Source: Herbiconiux moechotypicola
GTDB lineage: Bacteria > Actinomycetota > Actinomycetes > Actinomycetales > Microbacteriaceae
Length of the DNA stretch: 64,000 bases
Assembly (NCBI RefSeq): GCF_024979255.1
Contig: NZ_JANLCN010000003.1
Span: 248,001-312,000 of the forward strand
Direction of reading: 5' to 3'
Part shown: positions 43,944 through 53,500 of the stretch, piece by piece
Layout: each line of letters begins with the position of its first letter
Numbering within the stretch: position 1 is the stretch's first letter
Translations under genes and position numbers: made by a program
The notes under the pieces: generated by a model
Seen by the model: only the letters and a program-made list of their open reading frames with translations
Told to the model about the DNA's origin: nothing
Database searches by the model: none

Positions 43944-46900
43944 TCACGACGCCCCTGAACGAGGTTGCTCCGCGGCACCAACCGCAGACCGAGCGCCGGG
44001 ATCGCCAGTGTTGCCTGAAAGCACCTGCCACAAGTCCCTCAAGTCAGAACCCGCGAGGTCTGACCCCCGCGGTACGTGACGAGCCCAATCAACGTCAGAC
44101 AGCTGTGAAAGGAACTCACGCGCCTCTGACGGACGGAGAGACCCTGGTTCGTGACCCTGCGCGAACTCCGCACCGAGCGACTTGGCTGCCGTTCTCGGAA
44201 CTGAACTCATTCGCATCACCACGCCTGCCTCGGTGTCGACCCCGTGATAGAGCATCGCACCGAGCAAGTTGACGCTTCGCAGGTCGCTCTCGCTGACGTT
44301 CTCAAAATCGATACCGCTTGTGGGCAACTTGGAGAGGGCTGTAATCCCCCACGTACCCGCCGTCGCAAGGTTTCGGTAGATGGCCTTTGTTGCCTCCGTA
44401 AGCGCGGCAGTCGGGGTTGCCGCATCGCCGAAGTATCGCTCGGCGATGGACTTGATGGAGACGCCAGCAACCCAGTCAGCAGCAATCTTCGCTGCCCTGT
44501 CGCCGATCCCAGCGCCGACGCCACTCAGCTCGTCGATGCTGTCTCTGATCTGCGGTAGTTGAAGCATGACCCGCATGAGGTCAGGCAGAGCGCTCGACGT
44601 GACATCACCAAACAAGCTGCCCGGTTGCCAATCACTCACATCGAGAGACTTGTCCATCCGACGCATCTCGCCCATCGCAGAACGGATGCCCTCGGGAGTG
44701 AATCCAGTGCTATCGGCGAGCGTCGCCGTCTCAACGCTCTGTGCAAGCTCAGCAGCATAAGCCCGCGTCGCCTCCAAGAGCCTAAGACCCTTCTGCCGTT
44801 CAGCGGGACTCGCCTCGGCTAGCGACGAGTATCCGAACGTGTTGCGTAGCAGCAGCTCGGTTTCAGACAGAACAGCGTCAAGGTTCTTCTTCTGAGCGAA
44901 TAGGTGCGCGACGTAACTACGGAAGTCCGCCCATTGATCGTTGTATAGCGATCGCTCCAGGTTGAGCAGTCGGCCAGCATCTTCAAGTTCATCCAGGAGG
45001 ACGACAAGCCTAGAAACAAGCGCTCCCGCTTGTTCTGACAAGAACTGGGCCAGCGACTCACGATCGCCCTCTTTGCTGGAGATCCCGACGACGCCGATGC
45101 TGTCCTGATCCACACGGCCTGCTCTGCCCGCGAGGTTCCAGAACTCGCGGGGCGTCATAGGACGGTTGAACTTTCCGCTGGGCAGATTCCGACTTGCGAG
45201 GAAGATGGACGAGACCGGGAAGTTCAGGCCTTGAGAGAGTCCCGTCGTGGCGACCAGAATCCGCAACTTTCCCTGCTCGGCGAGCCATTCCATCAGTGCG
45301 CGCGTTTCGTCGGAGAGTCCTGCGTGATGTACCCCGATCCGACGAGCGAGCATGCCAATGAGCGCGTAATCTTCGCTGATTTCTGCTGCCAGATAGCGTT
45401 GCACCAAGGCAATGTCGGGATCATCCACTTCCGGAAGTTCTCCTGACAACTCCTCGGCAATTGTCCAAACGGTCGGGATAGTGGGGCAGATCACGATCGC
45501 AGTCCCCCGCTCAGACAGCGTCAGCGCCGATGCGCCAGCGATCTTGCTGAGACTGTTCTTGATACTGGAAAACGTGCGATCAAGTTGAGGTGCGTCACCA
45601 ATCTGGTAGAGGCCCGAGACATTCATTGATGAGCCGCTTGTCAGCATGGGCTCGAAAGACAGTCGCCAGTCCCTACCCCGCCCGGAGGGCGGAGCTACTG
45701 CCGACACAAGACCGATCAGCCGATCGTTGGGCTGCCAAGGGGTCGTTGCAAGACTGATGCTCTTTCCAGTTCTCGGAGCCAGCCATCGGGCGAGGTCATC
45801 GCCGTTCGGCACATAAGGCATGAGCAACAAGAAGTTCGCCTGGGTGCAGTCTCGTTTGACGGTAGCCAGCAATAGTTCGATGCGGATACCGCGGTCGGAA
45901 TCTTCAATGTTGTGCGCCTCATCGAGCACCAACAACGCGAGCGGGCGAGCGATTGCCGCATTGCGGATTGCCAGGTGGAGCTTCTCCGGAGTGGCCACCA
46001 GCACGTCAAAGGGAGACTCGTTGAGCATGCCAGCTTCGATGTCATCTATCTCCACAGCGGAGGTAAGTTCCTCAACTCGAATGCCGCTCGGCCCGAGGTC
46101 ACGCCTTAGCCGTCGAGTGATCTGCGAGACGAGCGCCCGTGTTGGCGCCACATACGCGACCCAGCCTTTGTCCTGCTTGAACTGGCTAATAGCTTGAACG
46201 ATCTTGAACTCGGCGAGGATGGTCTTCCCAGCGCTCGTCGGCAGGTCGACAACGACTGCCGCGCTCGCCGGGTCCAAGAGCCCCTGTTCCTGAATCGCGA
46301 TGCGCTGCGGAGGCAGCATCTCAAACATGGAACGGTGTCGGGTCGCAGTTTCGACGATGCTCCGAATCTCAGGACCGATTCGTGTGACAGACCACAGGGC
46401 ACCCGCCACCATGCGCTGGGCCATCGCGCGCTGCCATTGGAGAACCACTACGAACGCTGGATCAGCAGACTGCTGTGCCGCGGAGATCGCTCGGTCGAAG
46501 TGGAAGTCGAGTTGCGTCGCGATGTCGGCTGGCTCCCCTTGCATGAGGTAGGTAGCGACCATTTCCGAGAGTCTGGCCCAGTGGTACAGGGCTACGAGGC
46601 GCCACCCAGCGACCTGCAGGTCTTCGGGCCGTGATTGCGCGTTGAAGAGAAGCTCCTCGTTCTCTTTCTGTTCGGCTCGCAGCCGCGCCACAGTCTCTGC
46701 GACGCCTTCCAGGTCTTGCCATCCGTCTTTGCGAAGAAGCCGAGTCCAAATCTGACCTAGGTCACTGAGAACACGTGTGTCCCATGAGCCGTTGGATCGG
46801 AAGAGCTCGGGGTTGACTTCCCGCTCGCGCATCCAGGCCCGATACTCCGCCCAGCGGTCCGAACAGTATGCGAGTGCACCGAGCTGAAGGACTTGATGTA

Positions 46901-47249
46901 CCAGCGCCTCCAACGAGTCGAGCTCCAACGGAAGCGCCCGAAGAAGAGCGAACGCCTCGTGGGCCGCGGCCTCCGCCACCGCGGCGTCTGATGCGCCCGA
47001 GTGCAGCGATACCTGCGCGAGGGCCTCGATCCCTTCGCTGGCGACGATCTCGTATGCGAAGGCGACGTCTTGGATGAGAGCCTCGGTCGCGGCGTCGTGA
47101 GGGCCTTCGCGGTGAAGCTGGCGACCAAGGTTCGAGTCGACGTACATGGAGGCAGCCGCGTCGTGGGCCGCCTTCACCCGGTCGGCGCCGAGGGCTTCGA
47201 TTGCCCAGTGTGATCTGAGGCGACTGATTGCTTCGCGGGAGATGGTCAT
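43944..47249 (-). CDS. DEAD/DEAH-box superfamily 2 helicase, HamB-like
   Basis: A protein of 1101 residues. A helical N-terminal region of about 330 residues precedes the helicase core: motif I TSAGKT at 338-343, DEAH at 443-446, GVHHAGL, a TGLSQGLNFP segment and motif VI GRAGR. This is a Ski2-like build with a long C-terminal region. Its ATG overlaps the stop of the nuclease gene (ATGA), so the two are coupled. The order and domain types match Hachiman hamA-hamB and the related AbpAB. Helicase activity is secure; the defence assignment is inference. Confidence 0.8.
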   Translation of the reverse strand: MTISREAISRLRSHWAIEALGADRVKAAHDAAASMYVDSNLGRQLHREGPHDAATEALIQDVAFAYEIVASEGIEALAQVSLHSGASDAAVAEAAAHEAFALLRALPLELDSLEALVHQVLQLGALAYCSDRWAEYRAWMREREVNPELFRSNGSWDTRVLSDLGQIWTRLLRKDGWQDLEGVAETVARLRAEQKENEELLFNAQSRPEDLQVAGWRLVALYHWARLSEMVATYLMQGEPADIATQLDFHFDRAISAAQQSADPAFVVVLQWQRAMAQRMVAGALWSVTRIGPEIRSIVETATRHRSMFEMLPPQRIAIQEQGLLDPASAAVVVDLPTSAGKTILAEFKIVQAISQFKQDKGWVAYVAPTRALVSQITRRLRRDLGPSGIRVEELTSAVEIDDIEAGMLNESPFDVLVATPEKLHLAIRNAAIARPLALLVLDEAHNIEDSDRGIRIELLLATVKRDCTQANFLLLMPYVPNGDDLARWLAPRTGKSISLATTPWQPNDRLIGLVSAVAPPSGRGRDWRLSFEPMLTSGSSMNVSGLYQIGDAPQLDRTFSSIKNSLSKIAGASALTLSERGTAIVICPTIPTVWTIAEELSGELPEVDDPDIALVQRYLAAEISEDYALIGMLARRIGVHHAGLSDETRALMEWLAEQGKLRILVATTGLSQGLNFPVSSIFLASRNLPSGKFNRPMTPREFWNLAGRAGRVDQDSIGVVGISSKEGDRESLAQFLSEQAGALVSRLVVLLDELEDAGRLLNLERSLYNDQWADFRSYVAHLFAQKKNLDAVLSETELLLRNTFGYSSLAEASPAERQKGLRLLEATRAYAAELAQSVETATLADSTGFTPEGIRSAMGEMRRMDKSLDVSDWQPGSLFGDVTSSALPDLMRVMLQLPQIRDSIDELSGVGAGIGDRAAKIAADWVAGVSIKSIAERYFGDAATPTAALTEATKAIYRNLATAGTWGITALSKLPTSGIDFENVSESDLRSVNLLGAMLYHGVDTEAGVVMRMSSVPRTAAKSLGAEFAQGHEPGSLRPSEAREFLSQLSDVDWARHVPRGSDLAGSDLRDLWQVLSGNTGDPGARSAVGAAEQPRSGAS

Positions 47250-48025
47250 GCCGCGGTCTCCAATACGACCGAAGCGTCTGCGACCTGCGCCAGTAATTCG
47301 GCGGTTAGGTAGATCGCGACGAGCGCCATGCTGGTTGGTTCTTTCACGGATTGGGCAAGACTGGAGGCTCTGGCCCGAAGGTCTGCCTGGTTCGGTTCGG
47401 TCGCGTGGATGAGAACGCCGTAAATGATGACATCCAGGCTGTCTGCTAGGTAGGTCGCAAGCGCCTGACGGAAACTATCCAGCCATGATTTACCTACCGA
47501 GTTCATCGTGAGGTATCGAATCGCCCATCTGCTACGGTCGTCGCCCGCGTTGAGCCCGGATAACTGACTATGAAGCCCGTGACTTCGGCTCGTCAGCAAG
47601 CCGGGGGGCCATGCCTGCTGGTGGCTGGTCTTCACCTCGGCAAAGACGAACCGAACTCGATCGCTCGCGTGGAATCCAATAAGGTCCACGCCCCCTCCGC
47701 TGCTGTTGGGGTTTCGCGTCGAGCGACTATCCGGCCAGGGGAACTCGCATCCAACTTCCGTGATCAGATGATGTTCGGCGAGCGCCTCCCCTACTCGCCA
47801 CTCATCGAACGAGTCAGGGGCGGTGAGGATGCTCTCCAAACGCTCGTTCTCGAAGTCGGTCTTTGCCAGGTCGGCGAGGGCCTCGCGCGCCTCCTGGACG
47901 CCAGTGTCATCTCGCAGAATCGCTTGCACATCAGACGCGATGTGGGCGACATCCGACTCTTCGAGGAGGTGACCGGTCGCGGAGACTGCGCCGTGGTCGA
48001 CGGTGTAAGCGAGCGATCCGACCAC
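47246..48025 (-). CDS. PD-(D/E)xK nuclease-like protein, HamA/DUF1837-like
   Basis: A protein of 259 residues starting at GTG 48025 behind GGGAGAGG. A restriction-endonuclease-fold active site is visible: Glu80 in WRVGE, Asp114 in GGGVDLIGF and Glu130-x-Lys132 in FAEVKTS. The remainder is mixed alpha/beta without membrane segments. Length and partner agree with HamA, the DUF1837 effector of Hachiman, which degrades DNA when its helicase is activated. I cannot confirm the family without a profile search; another nuclease-helicase system is possible. Confidence 0.6.
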   Translation of the reverse strand: MVGSLAYTVDHGAVSATGHLLEESDVAHIASDVQAILRDDTGVQEAREALADLAKTDFENERLESILTAPDSFDEWRVGEALAEHHLITEVGCEFPWPDSRSTRNPNSSGGGVDLIGFHASDRVRFVFAEVKTSHQQAWPPGLLTSRSHGLHSQLSGLNAGDDRSRWAIRYLTMNSVGKSWLDSFRQALATYLADSLDVIIYGVLIHATEPNQADLRARASSLAQSVKEPTSMALVAIYLTAELLAQVADASVVLETAA

Positions 48026-48385
48026 TACACCACCTCTCCCGTGCTCCCGACGCGGAAGGGGCAGACTCCGCTGGCATCAGCCTACTTGGCACCCTCCGAC
48101 AGCCCGTCTTGCCGCCACCCGCGAGTCCTCGATCTGATCAGTAGGAGCCGGTGGAAGATTGCGGGCCTTTCTTCCTCGTCATAGCGCGACGGTGTTCCGT
48201 CATCGAAGCGGCCATGAACCGACTGCGCGCAGAGGAGCTCTGCGCGCATCGTCGGCTCCGTGATTCCGCATAGGCGGAGATTGCTCGTCCTGAGATCGCG
48301 GAGCGCTCGTCGGCTTACAGGTGCGGACGGCTGGACCGACGTGTAGATCCGGGCAGGCGAATCGCGGATCGCTGGTCCGTTCGCG
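48026..48385. other. Non-coding gap with an 11-bp perfect hairpin
   Basis: No supported gene is seen between the nuclease gene and the DUF4062 gene. The gap holds TGCGCGCAGAG (48224-48234), a GAG loop and CTCTGCGCGCA (48238-48248), a perfect hairpin without a T-tract. It could terminate the DUF4062 transcript or act as a regulator or binding site. The promoter of the nuclease-helicase pair should lie between it and 48025, but I cannot identify boxes. Confidence 0.6.
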
Positions 48386-49231
48386 TCAGATGTCGAATAC
48401 TCGCTCGTGCAGCTCGCCGTCTTCTGCCCATTTCACTTCGACGCTCGTCGGGATGCCGTCAGCGAATGAGAGATCGTAGCGAAAACGCTGGAGTTGGCCA
48501 GCATGCACGGTACGGGGCCGATCGCCTTCGTACAGGATGTTCGCAGGCCGATCCCCGGCTCGTGCGGTGAGCTCGTCAGCATCGACGTCGCCTTCGTTTC
48601 TCACGTCAATGAACCGACGCACGCGGTTCCTCAGACGACCGCGGCTGTCCTGCTCGGAGATGTTATCGCTGCCGCTCTGCACGACCAGCTTCACTCCGCT
48701 GCGGGTCGGTACCGGCTCAGGAGTACCGAGTCCGAGCGCGGCGATGTCGCCTTCGATGGCCGCCCAGACCTTGGCGATCAGCTCATCGGCGTTCGCGTAG
48801 GTGCCGTAGAGGCTCCTCTGGGCCAGGTCGTCCCTGAACTTGCGCAGCGCCGCAAGCTGCTCGACATCGACGTCGTTGGGATGGGGCGCCGTCGAGAACC
48901 AAAGGTGCACGCGCTTGCCGTCTGCGATGGCGTGGTCAATCTCCTCGACCGTTCCGGAGATGGCTGTCGGCGTGGCCGTGCCAATCCTGCTGCCGAAGAT
49001 GCCAACGAGGGCGTCCGCGTTTTCGAGCAAGGCGGCGTTGATGATCGCTTGCGGGTGGTCCCCCGCCTGCGGCACGACCGACTCCCAGCGCAGCGGCACC
49101 ACTACGACGCCGCGGGTTCGAGTGTTCGACTCGTTCCAGCTCGAGATCGCGTGCAACGCGGCCTGACGGCCGTCGTTCACGTCACCCGGGGACGCGATCA
49201 TCATGAAGAGCACCGTGGCGGCAGATGTCAT
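48386..49231 (-). CDS. DUF4062-domain protein
   Basis: A protein of 281 residues; ATG 49231 places the domain at the N-terminus. MMIASPGDVNDGRQAALHAI, the WESVVPQAGDHPQAIIN stretch, ENADALVGIFGSRIGT and GTVEEIDHAI are the DUF4062 pattern, a TIR-like fold often fused to STAND NTPases in defence genes. Here it has only a C-terminal beta-rich tail of about 90 residues and no NTPase. It lies upstream of, and on the same strand as, the nuclease-helicase pair. A sensing or effector role is possible but unproven. Confidence 0.7.
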   Translation of the reverse strand: MTSAATVLFMMIASPGDVNDGRQAALHAISSWNESNTRTRGVVVVPLRWESVVPQAGDHPQAIINAALLENADALVGIFGSRIGTATPTAISGTVEEIDHAIADGKRVHLWFSTAPHPNDVDVEQLAALRKFRDDLAQRSLYGTYANADELIAKVWAAIEGDIAALGLGTPEPVPTRSGVKLVVQSGSDNISEQDSRGRLRNRVRRFIDVRNEGDVDADELTARAGDRPANILYEGDRPRTVHAGQLQRFRYDLSFADGIPTSVEVKWAEDGELHERVFDI

Positions 49232-49361
49232 ACCCCGAGCATACGAAGCGGCGGCGCAGCCTTGTCGACAGGTCCGACGCACCGCGAGCTCGACCCGTGA
49301 ACTGACCATGCCCGCGCGCGAAAACTCACCACGGCAGGTGTCGTGCAGACAGGCGCTTCTG

Positions 49362-49736
49362 TCAGTTCGTGCTGACCCTGGCTCCGCCGGCGATCTGATC
49401 CGCTTCCGCTGCGAGGCGCACGCGCCGGCGCGCGACCGTCTCTTGGATACGGGCGCGCATCAACATGACGACGCTCACCGGACCGATAAGTAGGAACTTC
49501 AGGGTATTCCAGACCAACAGCGGCACGAGCAGGTTGAGCCAGCCCGGACCGCCGTCTGTGATCAGGTTGACGCAGATGCTCGCCGCGAGCAGGTACGGCG
49601 CGGCGAGGAGCATCGCGGGGATGCCCCACTTGAGTCCGCGACGGGTGCGGATCAGGTCGAGCAGGATGTTGGTGGGCATGTAGCGCCGCACGAAGTAGCG
49701 GGTGCGGACGCTCACTGCCCAGAGCAGTCGAAGCAT
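49362..49736 (-). CDS. Small membrane protein of the element
   Basis: A protein of 124 residues if started at ATG 49736; an in-frame ATG at 49751 adds five residues. A basic N-terminus (RTRYFVRRYMP, LIRTRRGLKWG) precedes two hydrophobic segments (IPAMLLAAPYLLAASICVNL and LLVPLLVWNTLKFLLIGPVS) and a basic Arg-rich tail. I do not recognise a function. Proteins of this look occur near relaxase genes in actinobacterial elements and are often misnamed sulfate permease. Confidence 0.6.
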   Translation of the reverse strand: MLRLLWAVSVRTRYFVRRYMPTNILLDLIRTRRGLKWGIPAMLLAAPYLLAASICVNLITDGGPGWLNLLVPLLVWNTLKFLLIGPVSVVMLMRARIQETVARRRVRLAAEADQIAGGARVSTN

Positions 49737-49926
49737 GGTCAGGCCTCTCATCAGACGTGTCTCTCCGTCGAGGAGGCAGATCATGATGAGTGGCCCCGAA
49801 GGGACTGTCCCGAAGGACCTGCGCGATGAGGAACGCTGCCTCGGGTTCAGGGTACGCCGCGCCAGCGACATCCGTAAGGGCCGCACTCTCCCGGGATTCG
49901 GTGCGCGCAGGCCAAGATCGCGGCGC

Positions 49927-50568
49927 TCAGGCCTTCTTGGCGAGTTCGAGGAGCTTGCGAATGGCGGTGTTGCTGTGGCGTCCGATCATGTATCCGGCGA
50001 GGTCGTTCGGGTCGAGCTCGCCGATCTCGCGGAGTCTGCGGAGGTCGCGGAGCGCGTCGCGCTTGCCGTAGTCGTCATGCCAGCCGTTGTTGCCGTTCCA
50101 GTCAATCCGTTCGTAGAGCGTGATCGCGTCGTCCGAGAGCGCGGAGGCGAGTTCTTCCTTGGTGTCGAAGTGGACGGCGTGGTTATGCCGGGCCCACCCG
50201 CTGAGGTCGTCCGAGCCCCATTCAAGGACGAACGCGTGCAAGGCGCGTTTCGGGCTCATGGAGGCGAGGTCGTCGATCGACGGCCAGAAGTGGACTTCGA
50301 CCGCAGGAGCAGGAACGGCGTTGGCTGAGGACTTGCGAGTTCGGTACGGGAGCTTTCTCCAGTCGTCCGGCAGCTGGTCCTTGGTGCTCGCGATGCCGAT
50401 GATCGGGCGCTTGGTCTGCGCCGCGAGGGCACGGGCCAGCCTCACCGCCTGGTCTGCGCGGATCGCGTGCGGCTCGGTGTCCGACCAGGGAATGTAGATG
50501 AAACGCGGAAAGGTGCTGCTGCTGTCAGGATCGGCCACACAGCCAAGGCTATGCGCGACCTCCGACAC
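49927..50568 (-). CDS. Conserved-looking unknown protein downstream of relaxase
   Basis: A protein of 213 residues that starts with GTG immediately after the relaxase stop (TGA then GTG), so it is in the relaxase operon; GTG 50538 is an alternative. It is soluble, with FIYIPWSDTEPHAIRADQAV near the start, an acidic/aromatic middle (WNGNNGWHDDYGKRDALRDL) and a helical end (NTAIRKLLELAKKA). I do not recognise the family. Translational coupling suggests a role in conjugation or element maintenance. Confidence 0.65.
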   Translation of the reverse strand: MSEVAHSLGCVADPDSSSTFPRFIYIPWSDTEPHAIRADQAVRLARALAAQTKRPIIGIASTKDQLPDDWRKLPYRTRKSSANAVPAPAVEVHFWPSIDDLASMSPKRALHAFVLEWGSDDLSGWARHNHAVHFDTKEELASALSDDAITLYERIDWNGNNGWHDDYGKRDALRDLRRLREIGELDPNDLAGYMIGRHSNTAIRKLLELAKKA

Positions 50569-53500
50569 TCACAGTGGCGGGATGGCCCGGGAAGGAGCCG
50601 AAGGACGGGATGGCTCGTGCCGGTCATCTTCGCTACGAGCCAGGCTCCGGGCCCGGTCGAGTGCGACGCGGGCTCGGGCGGCGTCGATCTTCTGTGCCTC
50701 GTCGTCGGGCGGCGTGCCGAGCGGGCCGGGTTCGGTGATGCCGTAGCGGTCCCGGTAGGCCGCGACGACGACAGCGAGCCGCCGCCAGGCTGCCGCCCGC
50801 TTCGCGTCCTTGGGCTCTGCCCCGAGCGCGGTCGTCCACGGCTGACGGTCGTTGAGTGCGGTATCGAACAGGGTGGTGGCGCGGGCTTCGATGAGGTCGC
50901 GGCGTTCGGTGAGCGCCTGCCGCATCTCGGGCGGCATGGTGCCGGTGGCTTCGGGGATGAGGCCGGCGATGAGCCGCGGGGCCTTGCGGGTGCGGCCGGC
51001 CCCTGCGGGTCTCGTGGTGGCGCGGGCGACGCGGTAGTGCAGGACGGCGGCGATGTCGTCGGCATCCCCGAACCCGCGTGCCTTGATGAGGCGCGGCAGC
51101 AGGGTCTCGACGTCGTGCTGGTTGGCCTCAGCCCGGCGCAGCTCGGCGGTGAGTGCTCCGAGCGCGGGTGAGGCGAGTGCGTCGTCTGCTTCGTCGTCGG
51201 TGAGGCCGGAGGCTCGGATGAGCGCCGTCCAGCGGTCGTGCTGGGCTGCCGCGGCCAGCGTCTCGTATTCGGCGGCGAGCTGGGCGATCGAGCCCCAGGC
51301 GTCCTGCTCGGCGGTGATCGTCTCGTGGGCGGAGAGCTCGGCGCCGACGTGCTGCAGAACCCCGAACAGCACCGACCTGGCGGTGGCCTCGGTGTTGTCG
51401 CCGGGGTGGGGGCGGTCGTGGGCGGGGTCGGGCTTGTCGATGGCGACGTAGGCGATGTTCTGCTCGCTGCCGCGGGTCATGGCGACGTAGAACGTCTCCC
51501 TGGTCATCGAGGCGTCGGCCAGGACGTGCGAGGAGTCGACCGTGACGCCCTGGGCCCGGTAGGACGTCACCGCGTAGCCGAGGTCGACGTGCTCGGCCGC
51601 GTACTCGGCCGGGAGCACTACCGAGGTGCCTCGCTTGCGGCCTGCGCGGCGGATGGTGAGGGAGCCGTCGTCGCGGACCTCGGTGACCGTCCACCTGTCG
51701 CCGTTGCGGACCCAAGCACGGCCGGCGCGCAGGCGGCGGTCGTTGTGGCGGGTGATGACGGTATCGCCTGCCGCGGCTCTCGTGCCGTCGTGCAGCTCGA
51801 CCTCGCGGCGGGCGTTCACCGTGCCGTCGAGGATCAGGTCGGCCCGCGCCCGCTGGTTCAGGGCGAGGACGGATTCGTTGGAGTCGGTGACCAGGATGCT
51901 CGCGCGTCCGGCGAGGGTGTCGACGCGCCAGGCGGTGTAGGCGGCGTCGATCATCTCCTCGGTCTCGCCGCCGCGGATGCGGTCGTGCTCGGCGTAGGTG
52001 TCGATGGCCTCGGTGCGGCCGTGCCGCAGACCGAGGGAGGCGGTCCTCTCCCAGGCCTGGGTGAAGCGGTGCAGGGTCACCAGCTTGGGCGCGTCGTCGC
52101 GGTCGTTGACGAGGAGTGCGAACGCGCCGCCGGCGGTGACTGATTGGAGCTGGGCGTGATCCCCGACGAGCAGCACCTTCGCCCCGGCCTCGGCCGCAAG
52201 TGCGGTGATGCGGTCGAGGGAGAGCGTGCCTGCCAGGGACGCCTCGTCGACGATGACGAGCTGCCCTTCACGGAACGTGGCTCCGGTGCGCTCGTGGGTG
52301 TCCAGCCATTTCGCCGTGTTTTCGGTCTGGATGCCGAGGTCGTCGGCGAGGACCTGCGCCGCGACCGCGGATGGGGCGAGCCCGACGGCGGACCCGGCGC
52401 CGTGCTCGTGCTCCCACGCCCGCCGCAGCGCTGACATGGCGGTGGTCTTGCCTGCCCCGGCCGGCCCCACGAGCACGTCGACCAACCGGCCGGAGAGCGC
52501 GATCTTGGTCAGCGCGCCGGCCTGGTCGGGACCGAGCATCCGGCCTTTGCGATCGGGCCTGCTCGTGATCCGCTCGACCGTGGCGAGCGGGACGGTTGGG
52601 GCGGTCGTGGTGCGGGCGCGCTCGAGGAGGCGGTCTTCGGCTGCCAGCAGCATCTCGGAGGAGAGCAGTGCCGAGTGCTTCGGGCGGAACACCGAGGTGC
52701 CGTCCGGGCGGCGGAACGCGGCTGGGCTGGAGGCGAGCTCGGGCGGGGTCAGGCGCAGGGAGGCGGCTTCGGCCGCGTCGACCACGAGCCCGACGATCGC
52801 CTCGCGGTCTTCGACGGTGGCGAACCTGTAGCCCATCGTCTGCCTTGCGGCCTCGGCGGTGAGGTTCCAGCGGTGCCAGGTGGAGCGCTTCTCACCGACT
52901 GTTGTCACGACGTCCTGCCCGAGGGAGGCGATCACGTCCAGCGGCACGTCGTCCGCTCGCAGCAGCAGCGGCTCCTCGTTCGCCGTCACGCTCCGCGCCC
53001 ACCCGGTCGCGTCCGCGCCGAGCACCTGCCCGGCGCGGTGCCGCCAGGAGGCGGTCAGGTCGGCGAGCGAGTGGACCTCCTTCTCCGAGCGGGTGGAGAG
53101 TGTCGCCTGGGCGCGGAGCTTCATGATCGTCGCCGGCGACGGCCGCCGCCCATGCTCGGAGACGTAGCTGTCGATGAGGCGATCGGTCTCGGCGTCGATG
53201 TGGCGGGCGCGGGTCGAGAACTCCTTGACCAGCCCCTCCGGCACGGCGGCGATCGCCCACGCGGGGTTGCGGTCACGGCCCATGTCGCGGGCCTCCCACT
53301 CGACGCCGAACGTGCGGGTCAGGTGGTCGGCGAACACGGCCTCGTGCAGTTCGGAGAGGGCGACGACCGCGGCGTGCATCGGCCGCCCGTCCAGCGACCG
53401 CCACTTGCCGTCGAGGACGGTCTGCACCTTGTTGCTGATGACGACGTGCGTGTGCAGGTGCGGGTCGCCCGCCCGGGAGTCGTAGTGGTCGAACGCGGTA

